Counted from the stretch's first letter, positions 1-5,526 are shown. The stretch is 9,136 nucleotides of DNA from Anaerococcus sp. (GCA_030825745.1 JAPJPH010000028.1:1-9136), one strand, 5' to 3'. Numbers and translations are program-made. Notes: a model not told the origin generated them from the sequence alone.

Positions 1-852
1 TTATTTTATATTGCCTTTGCAGGATTTTCAGTATTATTAGGAAAAGATGTTATTAATCATAAAGATGAACTAAAACAAACTCCTACCAAAGAAAAGGCAA
101 AAACAGCTGGTATTGGTTTTATAACAAACTTTGCAGATACCCTTGGTATAGGATCATTTGGTCCTATAGTGGCCCTATTTAAGGCTTTTAAAGTAAATAT
201 ACCTGATAAGTTAATACCTGGTACACTAAATGTTTCATGTACCCTACCAGTATTATTTGAGGCTATCTTATTTACATCAGCCATAGAAATAGATCCAATG
301 ACCCTATTTCTAATGATCCTTGCAGCAGTAGTTGGATCTTATATTGGGGCAGGAATCATAGCAAAAATGGATGAGAAAAAAATCCAATTAGTAATGGGAG
401 TTGCCCTAATTCTTGCAGCTATTCTAATGTTAGTAACTCACCCTTACCTAGGTTTATTTGAAATGGAAAATACAGCCATAGGTCTAAGTGGAATAAAACT
501 AATCATAGCAATAGTAGGTAACTTCATCCTAGGAGCCCTAATGAGTGCAGGAGTTGGTCTATATGCTCCATGTATGGCTATGGTATATATCCTTGGAATG
601 AATATCAAAGCAGCCTTCCCTATAATGATGGGATCATGTGCTCTACTAATGCCAGTAGGTAGTGTTAAATTTATAAAAGAATCTGCTTATGATAAGTCAG
701 CTTCAGTACTTATAAACCTATTTGGACTAATTGGTGTAGTAATAGCATATTGGGGAGTAAAATCAGCTGATATCAATATCTTAAGATTTGTAGTAATAGC
801 AGTTATCCTTTATACTGGTATAACTATGCTTAACAAAGGAAGAAAAAAATAA
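1..852 (+). CDS. TauE/SafE-family membrane permease (5' end outside window)
   Basis: The frame is open from base 1 to the TAA at 850-852, giving 283 visible residues; the start lies before the window. The protein is very hydrophobic, with about eight likely membrane segments joined by short charged loops and a basic tail (NKGRKK). The segment ITNFADTLGIGSFGP near residues 41-55 and its later partner around GALMSAGVGLYAPCMA form the two half-repeats typical of the TauE/SafE family (PF01925), whose members are usually 250-300 residues. Few N-terminal residues are therefore missing. Characterised relatives move sulfite, sulfoacetate or related anions across the cytoplasmic membrane; the substrate here cannot be read from sequence. 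It is separated from selD by a terminator, so it is probably a different transcription unit, though its closeness to selenium genes leaves room for a sulfur or selenium oxyanion role (inference). Confidence 0.85.
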   Translation, partial: LFYIAFAGFSVLLGKDVINHKDELKQTPTKEKAKTAGIGFITNFADTLGIGSFGPIVALFKAFKVNIPDKLIPGTLNVSCTLPVLFEAILFTSAIEIDPMTLFLMILAAVVGSYIGAGIIAKMDEKKIQLVMGVALILAAILMLVTHPYLGLFEMENTAIGLSGIKLIIAIVGNFILGALMSAGVGLYAPCMAMVYILGMNIKAAFPIMMGSCALLMPVGSVKFIKESAYDKSASVLINLFGLIGVVIAYWGVKSADINILRFVVIAVILYTGITMLNKGRKK

Positions 853-862
853 ATAACCACCC

Positions 863-909
863 TTAATAACCAAAGATTATAGGAAAAATCTATATTCTTT
901 GGTTATTAA
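863..909 (+). terminator. Intrinsic terminator after the TauE/SafE permease gene
   Basis: A perfect 14-bp inverted repeat (TTAATAACCAAAGA at 863-876 with its complement at 896-909) begins 10 bases after the permease stop. The loop can pair again (TATAG 878-882 with CTATA 890-894). It is followed by TTTATT rather than a long T run. The arms are AT-rich at the base, so it could also work on the opposite strand, but no - strand gene lies next to it. Confidence 0.75.
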
Positions 910-985
910 TTTATTAAAAATAACTTTAGCTCTTACACACTTATTAAAAACAATGTACATAAGAAGATTAGATAAATCAAAATAA

Positions 986-1020
986 ATGGACTTGATAGTC
1001 CATAATCCATATAATATAAG
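986..1020 (+). promoter_or_regulatory. Candidate promoter of the selD cluster with an overlapping palindrome
   Basis: TTGATA (992-997) and TATAAG (1015-1020) are 17 bases apart, a good sigma-A-type pair, placing the start of transcription near 1027 and leaving about 30 bases of leader. A second -10-like TATAAT at 1010-1015 would have only a 12-base spacer. The -35 box sits inside a perfect palindrome, ATGGACT-TGAT-AGTCCAT (986-1003), which could be a regulator site; no protein is known for it from this sequence. Confidence 0.5.
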
Positions 1021-1056
1021 TAAGAAGATAAAGATAAATAATAAAAAAGGGAGATT

Positions 1057-2070
1057 ATGGGAAAATTAGAAGTATGTGGAGGCTGCAATGCAAAAATTGC
1101 AGCTGGAAATTTAGATAAACTATTAAAAGATATAAAGCCATATAGGAGAGATGATATCCTAGTAGGCTTTGATAAAAAAGATGATGCAGCAATAATAAAA
1201 ATCACTGAGGATTTGGGAATAATTCAAACCCTTGATTTTTTCCCAGCCATGGTAGATGATCCTTACCTATTTGGACAAATTGCAGCAGCAAATTCCATGT
1301 CAGATATCTATGCTATGGGAGGAGAGGTTATATCAGCCCTAAACATAGCCATGTATCCAGAAGAAGAGGATTTAAACGCCCTTAGAGAAATCCTTAGAGG
1401 GGGAAATGATAAGGTAAGCGAGGCAAAAGCTTCTCTTACAGGTGGCCATTCCATCCATGATAGACTAACAAAATATGGCCTATCAGTAACAGGTAAGCTA
1501 GACTTAAAAAAAATTTGGAAAAATAACACTCCAGCTGATAAAGATGTTATCCTAATAACAAAAAAAATAGGGACAGGTCTAGTTACTGCCTCATATAACC
1601 AGGGTCTAGTTAGCAAAGAAGATATGGAAAAAACAACTGATCAGATGAAACTATTAAATAAATATGCCAGAGATATATTCATAAACTATGATATCCATGC
1701 AGCTACAGATATAACAGGATTTGGACTTTTAGGCCATCTAAGTGAAATGGCAGGAGATGATTATTCTGTTATAATAGATAGTAAGAAGGTGCCTATCCTA
1801 GAACCTGCCCTAAAACTAGCAGGGGAATTTTTATATACCTCAGGTGGTCAAAATAACAGAAACTACCTAGAGGGGATGGTCGAATTTCACCATGATGACT
1901 TTGCCCTAGCTGAAGTCTTATTTGATCCACAAACCAGTGGAGGTCTTGCAGTAGCAGTAAGTAAAGATGAAGCTATAAAAATCATGGATGAATTTAAGGC
2001 TAAGGATATGGAGATTTTTGAAATAGGATCAGTAATAAAAAGAAGATCCTACCCAGTAATAGTAAAATAA
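1057..2070 (+). CDS. selD: Selenide, water dikinase (selenophosphate synthetase), Cys form
   Basis: SelD uses ATP and selenide to make monoselenophosphate, the selenium donor for Sec-tRNA(Sec) (via SelA) and for other selenium modifications; it is cytoplasmic. The 337 residues are close to the usual length of about 345. Visible family motifs are the N-terminal catalytic loop CGGCNAKI (Cys10 and Lys13 match the E. coli Cys17/Lys20 pair), DDAAI (42-46), LDFFPAMVDDPYLFG (59-73) followed by SMSDIYAMGG, TGGHSI (128-133), TGFGLLGHL (220-228) and DPQTSGGL (290-297). The active-site residue is Cys; no in-frame TGA is present, so this is not a selenoprotein version. GGGAG (1049-1053) precedes the ATG, a slightly short spacing, but the catalytic loop begins only six residues later, so a later start is impossible. 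It is first in a cluster with yedF, 11 bases downstream. Confidence 0.97.
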   Translation: MGKLEVCGGCNAKIAAGNLDKLLKDIKPYRRDDILVGFDKKDDAAIIKITEDLGIIQTLDFFPAMVDDPYLFGQIAAANSMSDIYAMGGEVISALNIAMYPEEEDLNALREILRGGNDKVSEAKASLTGGHSIHDRLTKYGLSVTGKLDLKKIWKNNTPADKDVILITKKIGTGLVTASYNQGLVSKEDMEKTTDQMKLLNKYARDIFINYDIHAATDITGFGLLGHLSEMAGDDYSVIIDSKKVPILEPALKLAGEFLYTSGGQNNRNYLEGMVEFHHDDFALAEVLFDPQTSGGLAVAVSKDEAIKIMDEFKAKDMEIFEIGSVIKRRSYPVIVK

Positions 2071-2081
2071 AGGAGAAAAAA

Positions 2082-2690
2082 ATGATAAAAGTAGATGTAT
2101 TAGGTAAAGCATGTCCAGTACCAGTAATTGAAACAAAAAAAGCCCTTAGAGAAAATTCTCAAGAAACTGACTTTGAAGTCCTAGTAGATAATGAAGTAGC
2201 TACAGAAAACCTAACAAAAATGGCCAAAGAACTTAGAATTGATTCAAAGGTAGAAAAACAAGAAGATAGGGTATACAAGGTAAGCTTAACAAAGACAGAC
2301 CAATCATTGGAGCATAAAGAAATAGAAAATTACTCCATAGCCCAAGCTACAGAAAATAACTATATAGTTGTAATAAACTCCGATAAAATAGGAGATGGTG
2401 ATGCTGAATTTTCAAAACAAATCCTAGAAGGATTTATATATTCAGTAACCGAGCAGGACCAACTTCCAGTAGCTATAATCTTCTATAATAGGGGAGTTTT
2501 AATGAGTACAGAAAATGAAAAATCTATAGAAGACCTAAAAGGACTTGAGGCTAGGGGAGTTAGAATATACTCATGTGGCCTATGTCTAGAACATTACGGA
2601 GTAAAAGAAAAACTAGCCGTAGGTGAAATCACCAATATGTATAAGATAGTACAATTCATGAGAGAAAATCATGCCATCTACCCATGCTAA
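2082..2690 (+). CDS. yedF: YedF, TusA-DsrE sulfurtransferase-like selenium-metabolism protein
   Basis: This 202-residue two-domain protein has an N-terminal TusA/SirA-like domain (about 1-72) with the CPxP motif (Cys11-Pro-Val-Pro14), whose cysteine carries persulfide in TusA, and a C-terminal DsrE-like domain (about 93-200). The latter ends in an SCGLC stretch (Cys165, Cys168), and the very last residue is Cys202. This domain order and length match the YedF family that co-occurs with selD. The proposed family role is to handle reactive sulfur/selenium and pass it towards SelD; the exact reaction is not established. An excellent AGGAG (2071-2075) lies six bases before the ATG. The end overlaps the next gene by 20 bases, indicating translational coupling. 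What else it could be: a general sulfur carrier for thiolation, but the context favours selenium. Confidence 0.93.
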   Translation: MIKVDVLGKACPVPVIETKKALRENSQETDFEVLVDNEVATENLTKMAKELRIDSKVEKQEDRVYKVSLTKTDQSLEHKEIENYSIAQATENNYIVVINSDKIGDGDAEFSKQILEGFIYSVTEQDQLPVAIIFYNRGVLMSTENEKSIEDLKGLEARGVRIYSCGLCLEHYGVKEKLAVGEITNMYKIVQFMRENHAIYPC

Positions 2691-2943
2691 GATAGAGTAT
2701 TTGGTATTTTCTCATAAATCAATAGCCCAAGCAATGGCAGCCCTATCTAAGGTTGAAAACTTAGATGGGGCTAGACTTATTCCCCTACCAACAGAAATAG
2801 GAGAGGGATGTGGCTATGCTCTTAGAGTAAACTTTGATCATAAAGATATAGCAAAAGATTTACTAAAAAAAGATGACTATGAACAAGTCTTTACCCTCTA
2901 CCACGAAGGTAAGAAAAGGATAGTAGAAAAGTATGTACTTTGA
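2671..2943 (+). CDS. DUF3343 small protein, putative Se/S carrier
   Basis: This 90-residue protein fits the DUF3343 family (PF11823, described as a putative Se/S carrier). It opens with a hydrophobic strand (EYLVFSH, 9-15), then a helix (SIAQAMAALSKV), the LIPLPTEIGEGCGYALR segment (36-52) whose Cys47 is the conserved family cysteine, and a C-terminal helix-strand part (AKDLLKK...). It is cytoplasmic, with no membrane segment. The ATG lies inside the end of yedF in another frame, with only a weak AGAGA-like site before it, so it probably depends on ribosomes finishing yedF; a TTG at 2701 is a less likely start because it would cut off residues normally present. Its stop overlaps the next gene by 11 bases. 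By position between YedF and a desulfurase-like enzyme it is a good candidate for carrying persulfide or perselenide between them (inference). Confidence 0.85.
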   Translation: MPSTHAKIEYLVFSHKSIAQAMAALSKVENLDGARLIPLPTEIGEGCGYALRVNFDHKDIAKDLLKKDDYEQVFTLYHEGKKRIVEKYVL

Positions 2944-4066
2944 TAACTCGGCAACAACCATCCACAAACCAGATGCCCTTAAAGATGAATTTATTAGGTT
3001 ACTAAACTCAAATGATTATGGAAACCCATCTAGGTCTGGCCATATAAAAAGCCAAAACTCTATGATGGGGATTTTTAATACCAAAATGAGCCTAGCTAGA
3101 CTATTTCATCTAGATGATCCATCTAAAATAGCCCTAACAGAAAATGCAAGCTTTGGACTAAACATGGTAATAAAATCCCTAATAGAACCATCAGATCATG
3201 TAATAAGCACAACAACAGAGCATAACTCAGTCCTTAGACCCCTCTACCAGAGTAAGGCAGAGCTTTCATTTATAGACTTTGATGATGATCTAAGTATAAA
3301 CTTTGATAAGGTTGATGATCTAATAAAAGATAACACCAAATTTTTGATAACCAATCATGCATCAAACCTATTAGCAAATGTAAACGATCTTGATAAAATA
3401 TATGAAAAATGCCAAAAATATAAGCTAACCATGGTCATAGACCTAGCCCAGAGTGCAGGAACTATGGATATAGACCTATCAAAATATGATAATAGTTTAT
3501 TTATATTTACAGGACACAAGAGCCTATATGGGGTAAGTGGAACAGGTGGCATCATAAAATGTGGTGACTTTAACTTTAAAAATGTATTTTCTGGAGGAAG
3601 TGGGATAAATTCATTTGATAAAAATCATCCGAGAGACTTTCCAGCAGTATTTGAAGTAGGAACTAATAACTTTCTATCACAAATAGCCTTTAACGAGAGC
3701 ATAAAATTTCTAGAAAGTGTGGGAGTATCTAAGATAAATGAAAAACTAAAAAAACTTACCAAAAAATTTTATGAGGGCATAGTAGACCTAGATGGTATAA
3801 AAATTTACTCCAAAAAGCCTGAGGGAGATTATTCAGCCATAGTATCTATCAATATAGATGGACTAGACTCATCAGAAACTGCCCTAATTTTGGATGAAAA
3901 ATACGATATTCAAACAAGACCAGGAGCCCACTGCGCCCCCCTTATCCATAAACACTTTAAAACAGAAAAAAGAGGAATAGTAAGATTTTCCTTTTCATAT
4001 TTTAACGAAGAAGAGGAAATAGATAGGGCAATAAAGGCCATTAGAGAAATAGCAGAAGGTATTTGA
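2933..4066 (+). CDS. Class V PLP-dependent cysteine desulfurase / selenocysteine lyase family protein
   Basis: The 377-residue enzyme begins with MYFDNSATT, the standard opening of the NifS/CsdB group. Key positions are His97 (TEHNSV, stacks on PLP), Asp170 (VIDLAQSAG, binds the PLP nitrogen), Gln173, the Schiff-base Lys196 (FTGHKSLYG) and a late cysteine, Cys334, in RPGAHCAPLIHKHF, the short-loop active-site Cys that accepts sulfur in this family. It fits the cysteine-desulfurase-like subgroup with the HCAPLAH-type motif. It would take S from cysteine or Se from selenocysteine, releasing alanine. Which substrate it uses cannot be read from sequence; placement as the last gene of a selD cluster supports a selenium-delivery role. 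The start overlaps the DUF3343 gene by 11 bases, with AAGGA at 2916-2920 as a distant ribosome site. No clear terminator follows. Confidence 0.9.
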   Translation: MYFDNSATTIHKPDALKDEFIRLLNSNDYGNPSRSGHIKSQNSMMGIFNTKMSLARLFHLDDPSKIALTENASFGLNMVIKSLIEPSDHVISTTTEHNSVLRPLYQSKAELSFIDFDDDLSINFDKVDDLIKDNTKFLITNHASNLLANVNDLDKIYEKCQKYKLTMVIDLAQSAGTMDIDLSKYDNSLFIFTGHKSLYGVSGTGGIIKCGDFNFKNVFSGGSGINSFDKNHPRDFPAVFEVGTNNFLSQIAFNESIKFLESVGVSKINEKLKKLTKKFYEGIVDLDGIKIYSKKPEGDYSAIVSINIDGLDSSETALILDEKYDIQTRPGAHCAPLIHKHFKTEKRGIVRFSFSYFNEEEEIDRAIKAIREIAEGI

Positions 4067-4144
4067 TTTTAATAAATATGAGATAGGAAAGGCATAGAAA
4101 ATCATAAGGCCCCTACAGGTTAAGATTTGTATATGCCAGATGTC

Positions 4145-4204
4145 ATACAATCTAGACTTTAGTGGAGAGATCTAGTAAGGATTTTAACTGTTTAAGATGT
4201 CTAG
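4145..4204 (+). repeat. 60-bp motif, copy A
   Basis: First of four copies sharing AATCT.GA.T..AGT...AGATCTAGTAAGG in the first half and TAAGA.GTCTAG at the end. It lies just left of the closing stem of structured RNA copy 1. Strand given is that in which the consensus is written. Confidence 0.75.
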
Positions 4205-4217
4205 ATTTACTTATATA

Positions 4218-4671
4218 TCTAGGTCTTAGGGTCATATACGGGTTTTATATCTAACACCTCCGTTACCGGGAGACAACCTCTTGGGGCTTTCCGCATGCCC
4301 CATCCGGTTTTCTCCCGCGCCCTCTTTACCCCTCAACCCCGTGCGGCCTTGCCGGGGGCGAAAGCTGTTGAAACCTGCTTCGCGGTTTCTTCTATTGTAG
4401 AGGATTGTGTACTATGTCGAATAATCCCGAGTGTAGTGGAGAGATCTACTAAGGGTCCTGCACTATGTCAGACGTCTAGCAACCCCCACCTAAAAAAGGA
4501 CATGGCGAAGCCATTCCTACCCCAGCCCGCACCCTGCGTAAGGGCCGTTTGAGGGGTGAATTTTGCGGGGAGGTATGGAGGGAGCTTTGGAGGGGGGATC
4601 GGAACCCCCTTAAAGCTGCCCTCCATTAACGAAGATGTTGACTGAAATACAAGCAAGTCCTAAGACCTAGA
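4218..4671 (-). ncRNA. Candidate structured RNA, copy 1 (unidentified family)
   Basis: The ends pair perfectly over 13 bp (TCTAGGTCTTAGG 4218-4230 with 4659-4671). Inside, 4253-4265 pairs with 4627-4639 over 13 positions, two of which are C/A on the + strand but G-U if transcribed from the - strand. The second stem directly abuts two hairpins: 4267-4317 (CGGGAGA, AACC and TGGGGC arms with a 9-base loop) and 4575-4626 (8 bp ATGGAGGG, then 6 bp AGCTTT, then about 6 bp AGGGGG). Other hairpins are 4337-4358 (CCCC and CGGC arms), 4370-4389 (GAAACC arms) and 4498-4517 (GGA-ATGGC arms, triloop). This makes a closed multi-branch fold of 454 nt. No promoter was found with confidence. I do not recognise tmRNA, RNase P, SRP RNA, 6S or group I/II intron cores. 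A folded DNA element without transcription remains possible. Confidence 0.5.
4418..4479 (+). repeat. 60-bp motif, copy B
   Basis: Lies inside structured RNA copy 1. It has ATAATCCCGAGTGTAGTGGA followed by GAGATCTACTAAGG and CAGACGTCTAG. Its first half resembles, from memory, the TGTCATTCYGAGCG-TAG-type dispersed repeats seen in many bacterial genomes; this likeness is unverified. Confidence 0.75.
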
Positions 4672-4756
4672 AAAACTTAAAGTAACTCATAAGCCTGTTA
4701 TAACTAGATTTTTCCATGTGATTGCTAGGCTCCTTTAGATGAAATAGACTAGAGGT

Positions 4757-4817
4757 TATTCAATCTCGACTGAAGTAAATAGATCTAGTAAGGGTAGGCA
4801 TTGTGTAAGGTGTCTAG
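4757..4817 (+). repeat. 60-bp motif, copy C
   Basis: Equivalent in position to copy A, left of structured RNA copy 2. Shared blocks are CAATCTCGACTGAAGT, AGATCTAGTAAGG and TGTGTAAGGTGTCTAG. The end of the motif (4813-4819) can pair with 4830-4837, a strand of the RNA closing stem. Confidence 0.75.
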
Positions 4818-4831
4818 TACTTATTAAAATA

Positions 4832-5276
4832 CCTAGATCTCATGGAAATATATGGATTTATATCTAACACCTCCGTTACCGGGAGACAACCTCTTGGGGC
4901 TTTCCGCATGCCCCATCCGGTTTTCTCCCGGGCCCTCTTTACCCCTCAACCCCGTGCGGCCTTGCCGGGGGCGGAAGCTGTTGAAACCTGCTTCGCGGTT
5001 TCTTCTATTGTAGAGGATTGTGTACGATTTCGAATAATCTTGAGTGTATCGGAGATATCTAGTAAGGATGGGCACTGTGTAAGACGTCTAGCCCCTAAAA
5101 AAGGACATGGCGAAGCCATTCCTGCCCCAGCCCGCACCCTGCAAGGGCCGTTTGAGGGGTGAAGTTTGCGGGGAGGTATGGAGGGAGACAATGGATAAGG
5201 TGATCGCAACCCCCTTAAAGCTGCCCTCCATTAACGAAGATATTGACTAAAATATAAGGAAGACTTAAGACCTAGA
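4832..5276 (-). ncRNA. Candidate structured RNA, copy 2 (unidentified family)
   Basis: The same architecture as copy 1 in 445 nt. The outer stem 4832-4842 with 5266-5276 keeps 11 contiguous pairs on the - strand, but three positions that are Watson-Crick in copy 1 are now G-U (4832/5276, 4837/5271, 4841/5267). The second stem 4866-4878 with 5232-5244 keeps all 13 pairs with three G-U. Read from the + strand these six positions would be A-C mismatches. The hairpin at 5178-5231 keeps its outer 8 bp but has lost the inner AGCTTT arm; the first hairpin gains one pair (CGGGCC instead of CGCGCC). The loop of the CCCT/AGGG hairpin shrinks from 5 to 3 bases while its stem is kept. Confidence 0.5.
5031..5091 (+). 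repeat. 60-bp motif, copy D
   Basis: Equivalent in position to copy B, inside structured RNA copy 2. Shared blocks are CGAATAATCTTGAGTGTA, ATATCTAGTAAGGATGGGC and GTGTAAGACGTCTAG. It is closest to copies B and C, which suggests the four copies share one ancestor and were spread by duplication of the larger unit. Confidence 0.75.
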
Positions 5277-5355
5277 AAGACTCAAAGTATCACATACACC
5301 GATAATAACTATATCTCTCCCTGCACTTTCTACGCTATCTAGGAAAACTTCAAAA

Positions 5356-5383
5356 CCCCTTTGACAGGGCCATCCCAAAGGGG
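5356..5383. promoter_or_regulatory. 8-bp inverted repeat across the tRNA promoter
   Basis: CCCCTTTG (5356-5363) and CAAAGGGG (5376-5383) form a perfect inverted repeat with a 12-base loop. It covers most of the -35 box and the spacer of the tRNA promoter. On the - strand the hairpin is followed by TTTTGAAGTTTT, so it could be a weak - strand terminator; on the + strand it could be an operator or the end of an upstream transcript. The sequence does not decide between these. Confidence 0.4.
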
Positions 5384-5389
5384 TATCTT
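5361..5389 (+). promoter_or_regulatory. Promoter of tRNA-Gln
   Basis: A perfect -35 TTGACA (5361-5366) and TATCTT (5384-5389) are separated by exactly 17 bases. Transcription would start near 5396, about 15 bases before the mature tRNA end, a normal leader length for a tRNA. Confidence 0.7.
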
Positions 5390-5410
5390 ATTAGATATTA
5401 ATACTATCAA

Positions 5411-5486
5411 TGGGATATGGCCAAGCTGGTAAGGCATTAGATTCTGACTCTAAAGATCGTAGGTTCGAACCCTACTATCCCAGCCA
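5411..5486 (+). tRNA. tRNA-Gln (anticodon CTG)
   Basis: A full cloverleaf can be drawn by hand. Acceptor stem TGGGATA (5411-5417) with TATCCCA (5476-5482); D stem GCC (5420-5422) with GGC (5433-5435); anticodon stem TTAGA (5437-5441) with TCTAA (5449-5453) around the loop TTCTGAC, giving anticodon CTG at 5444-5446, which reads CAG; T stem GTAGG with CCTAC around TTCGAAC (5464-5470). The discriminator is G (5483) and CCA is encoded (5484-5486). The T1-A72 first pair is typical of bacterial glutamine tRNAs and supports the identity. The variable loop is short (5 bases), ruling out Leu/Ser/Tyr. It is a single gene with its own promoter and terminator. Confidence 0.97.
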
Positions 5487-5493
5487 CATTAAA

Positions 5494-5522
5494 AGACCTC
5501 TCTTTATTTAAAAGAGAGGTCT
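5494..5522 (+). terminator. Terminator of tRNA-Gln, probably also used by the - strand cluster
   Basis: A perfect 12-bp inverted repeat (AGACCTCTCTTT at 5494-5505, complement at 5511-5522) with a 5-base loop is followed on the + strand by CTATTTATTTTTTT, a strong intrinsic terminator 7 bases after the tRNA. On the - strand it comes just after the symporter stop and is followed by TTTT, so it probably ends both converging transcripts. Confidence 0.9.
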
Positions 5523-5526
5523 CTAT

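Larger units (their letters stand above)
4145..4715. repeat. Tandem repeat unit 1 (about 613-bp period, GC-rich core)
   Basis: This stretch aligns with 4757-5321. Order within the unit: a 60-bp motif, an AT-rich link, a GC-rich core, a second 60-bp motif, more GC-rich sequence, then an AT-rich tail (CCTAAGACCTAG and onward). The segment 4245-4413 is almost identical to 4858-5026 (for example CGCGCC becomes CGGGCC and GCGAAAG becomes GCGGAAG), while the flanks and inner arms have diverged with small indels of 1, 2 and 7 bases. The core is far more GC-rich than the genes on either side. The left edge is uncertain: weak likeness may extend some 40 bases further left. Confidence 0.85.
4757..5321. 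repeat. Tandem repeat unit 2
   Basis: This is the second, slightly shorter copy of the unit at 4145-4715. The two closing-stem sequences are offset by 613 bases at the left (4253 to 4866) and 605 bases at the right (4627 to 5232). Similarity continues past the GC-rich core into the AT-rich tail, which ends near TCTCC at about 5321. The arm at 5186-5210 differs strongly from its partner 4583-4604, so the copies are not a recent duplication. Confidence 0.85.

Noticed and set aside
1057..1110. SelD as a selenoprotein with Sec in the active site
   Set aside because: The catalytic loop has TGC/TGT Cys codons and the frame contains no in-frame TGA before its stop.
933..1205. Antisense frames such as 933-1205, 1308-1616, 3355-3555, 6197-6478 and 7526-7780
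   Set aside because: They lie opposite well-supported genes, show no family features and lack convincing ribosome sites; they are shadows of the codon bias of the real genes.
4145..5091. The four 60-bp motifs as a CRISPR array
   Set aside because: Copies are too long and too diverged, spacings are about 275-340 bases, and no cas genes are present.
4295..5162. Open frames on the + strand at 4295-4552 and 4842-5162 that share a similar peptide start (MPHPVFSRALFTPQ...)
   Set aside because: Both come from the GC-rich repeat. The copies differ by 7-base and 2-base indels, so the frame is not kept; no ribosome site stands before them; conserved hairpins explain the similarity better.
4468..5209. 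Open frames on the - strand at 4468-4656, 4833-5075 and 4946-5209
   Set aside because: Low-complexity, Pro/Gly/Arg-rich translations in three different frames of the same repeat, not matching each other; no family features.
4145..5321. An insertion sequence or integrated element at the tRNA gene
   Set aside because: No transposase or integrase frame, no target-site duplication seen, and no copy of the tRNA 3' end elsewhere in the window. The inverted ends are better explained as a stem.
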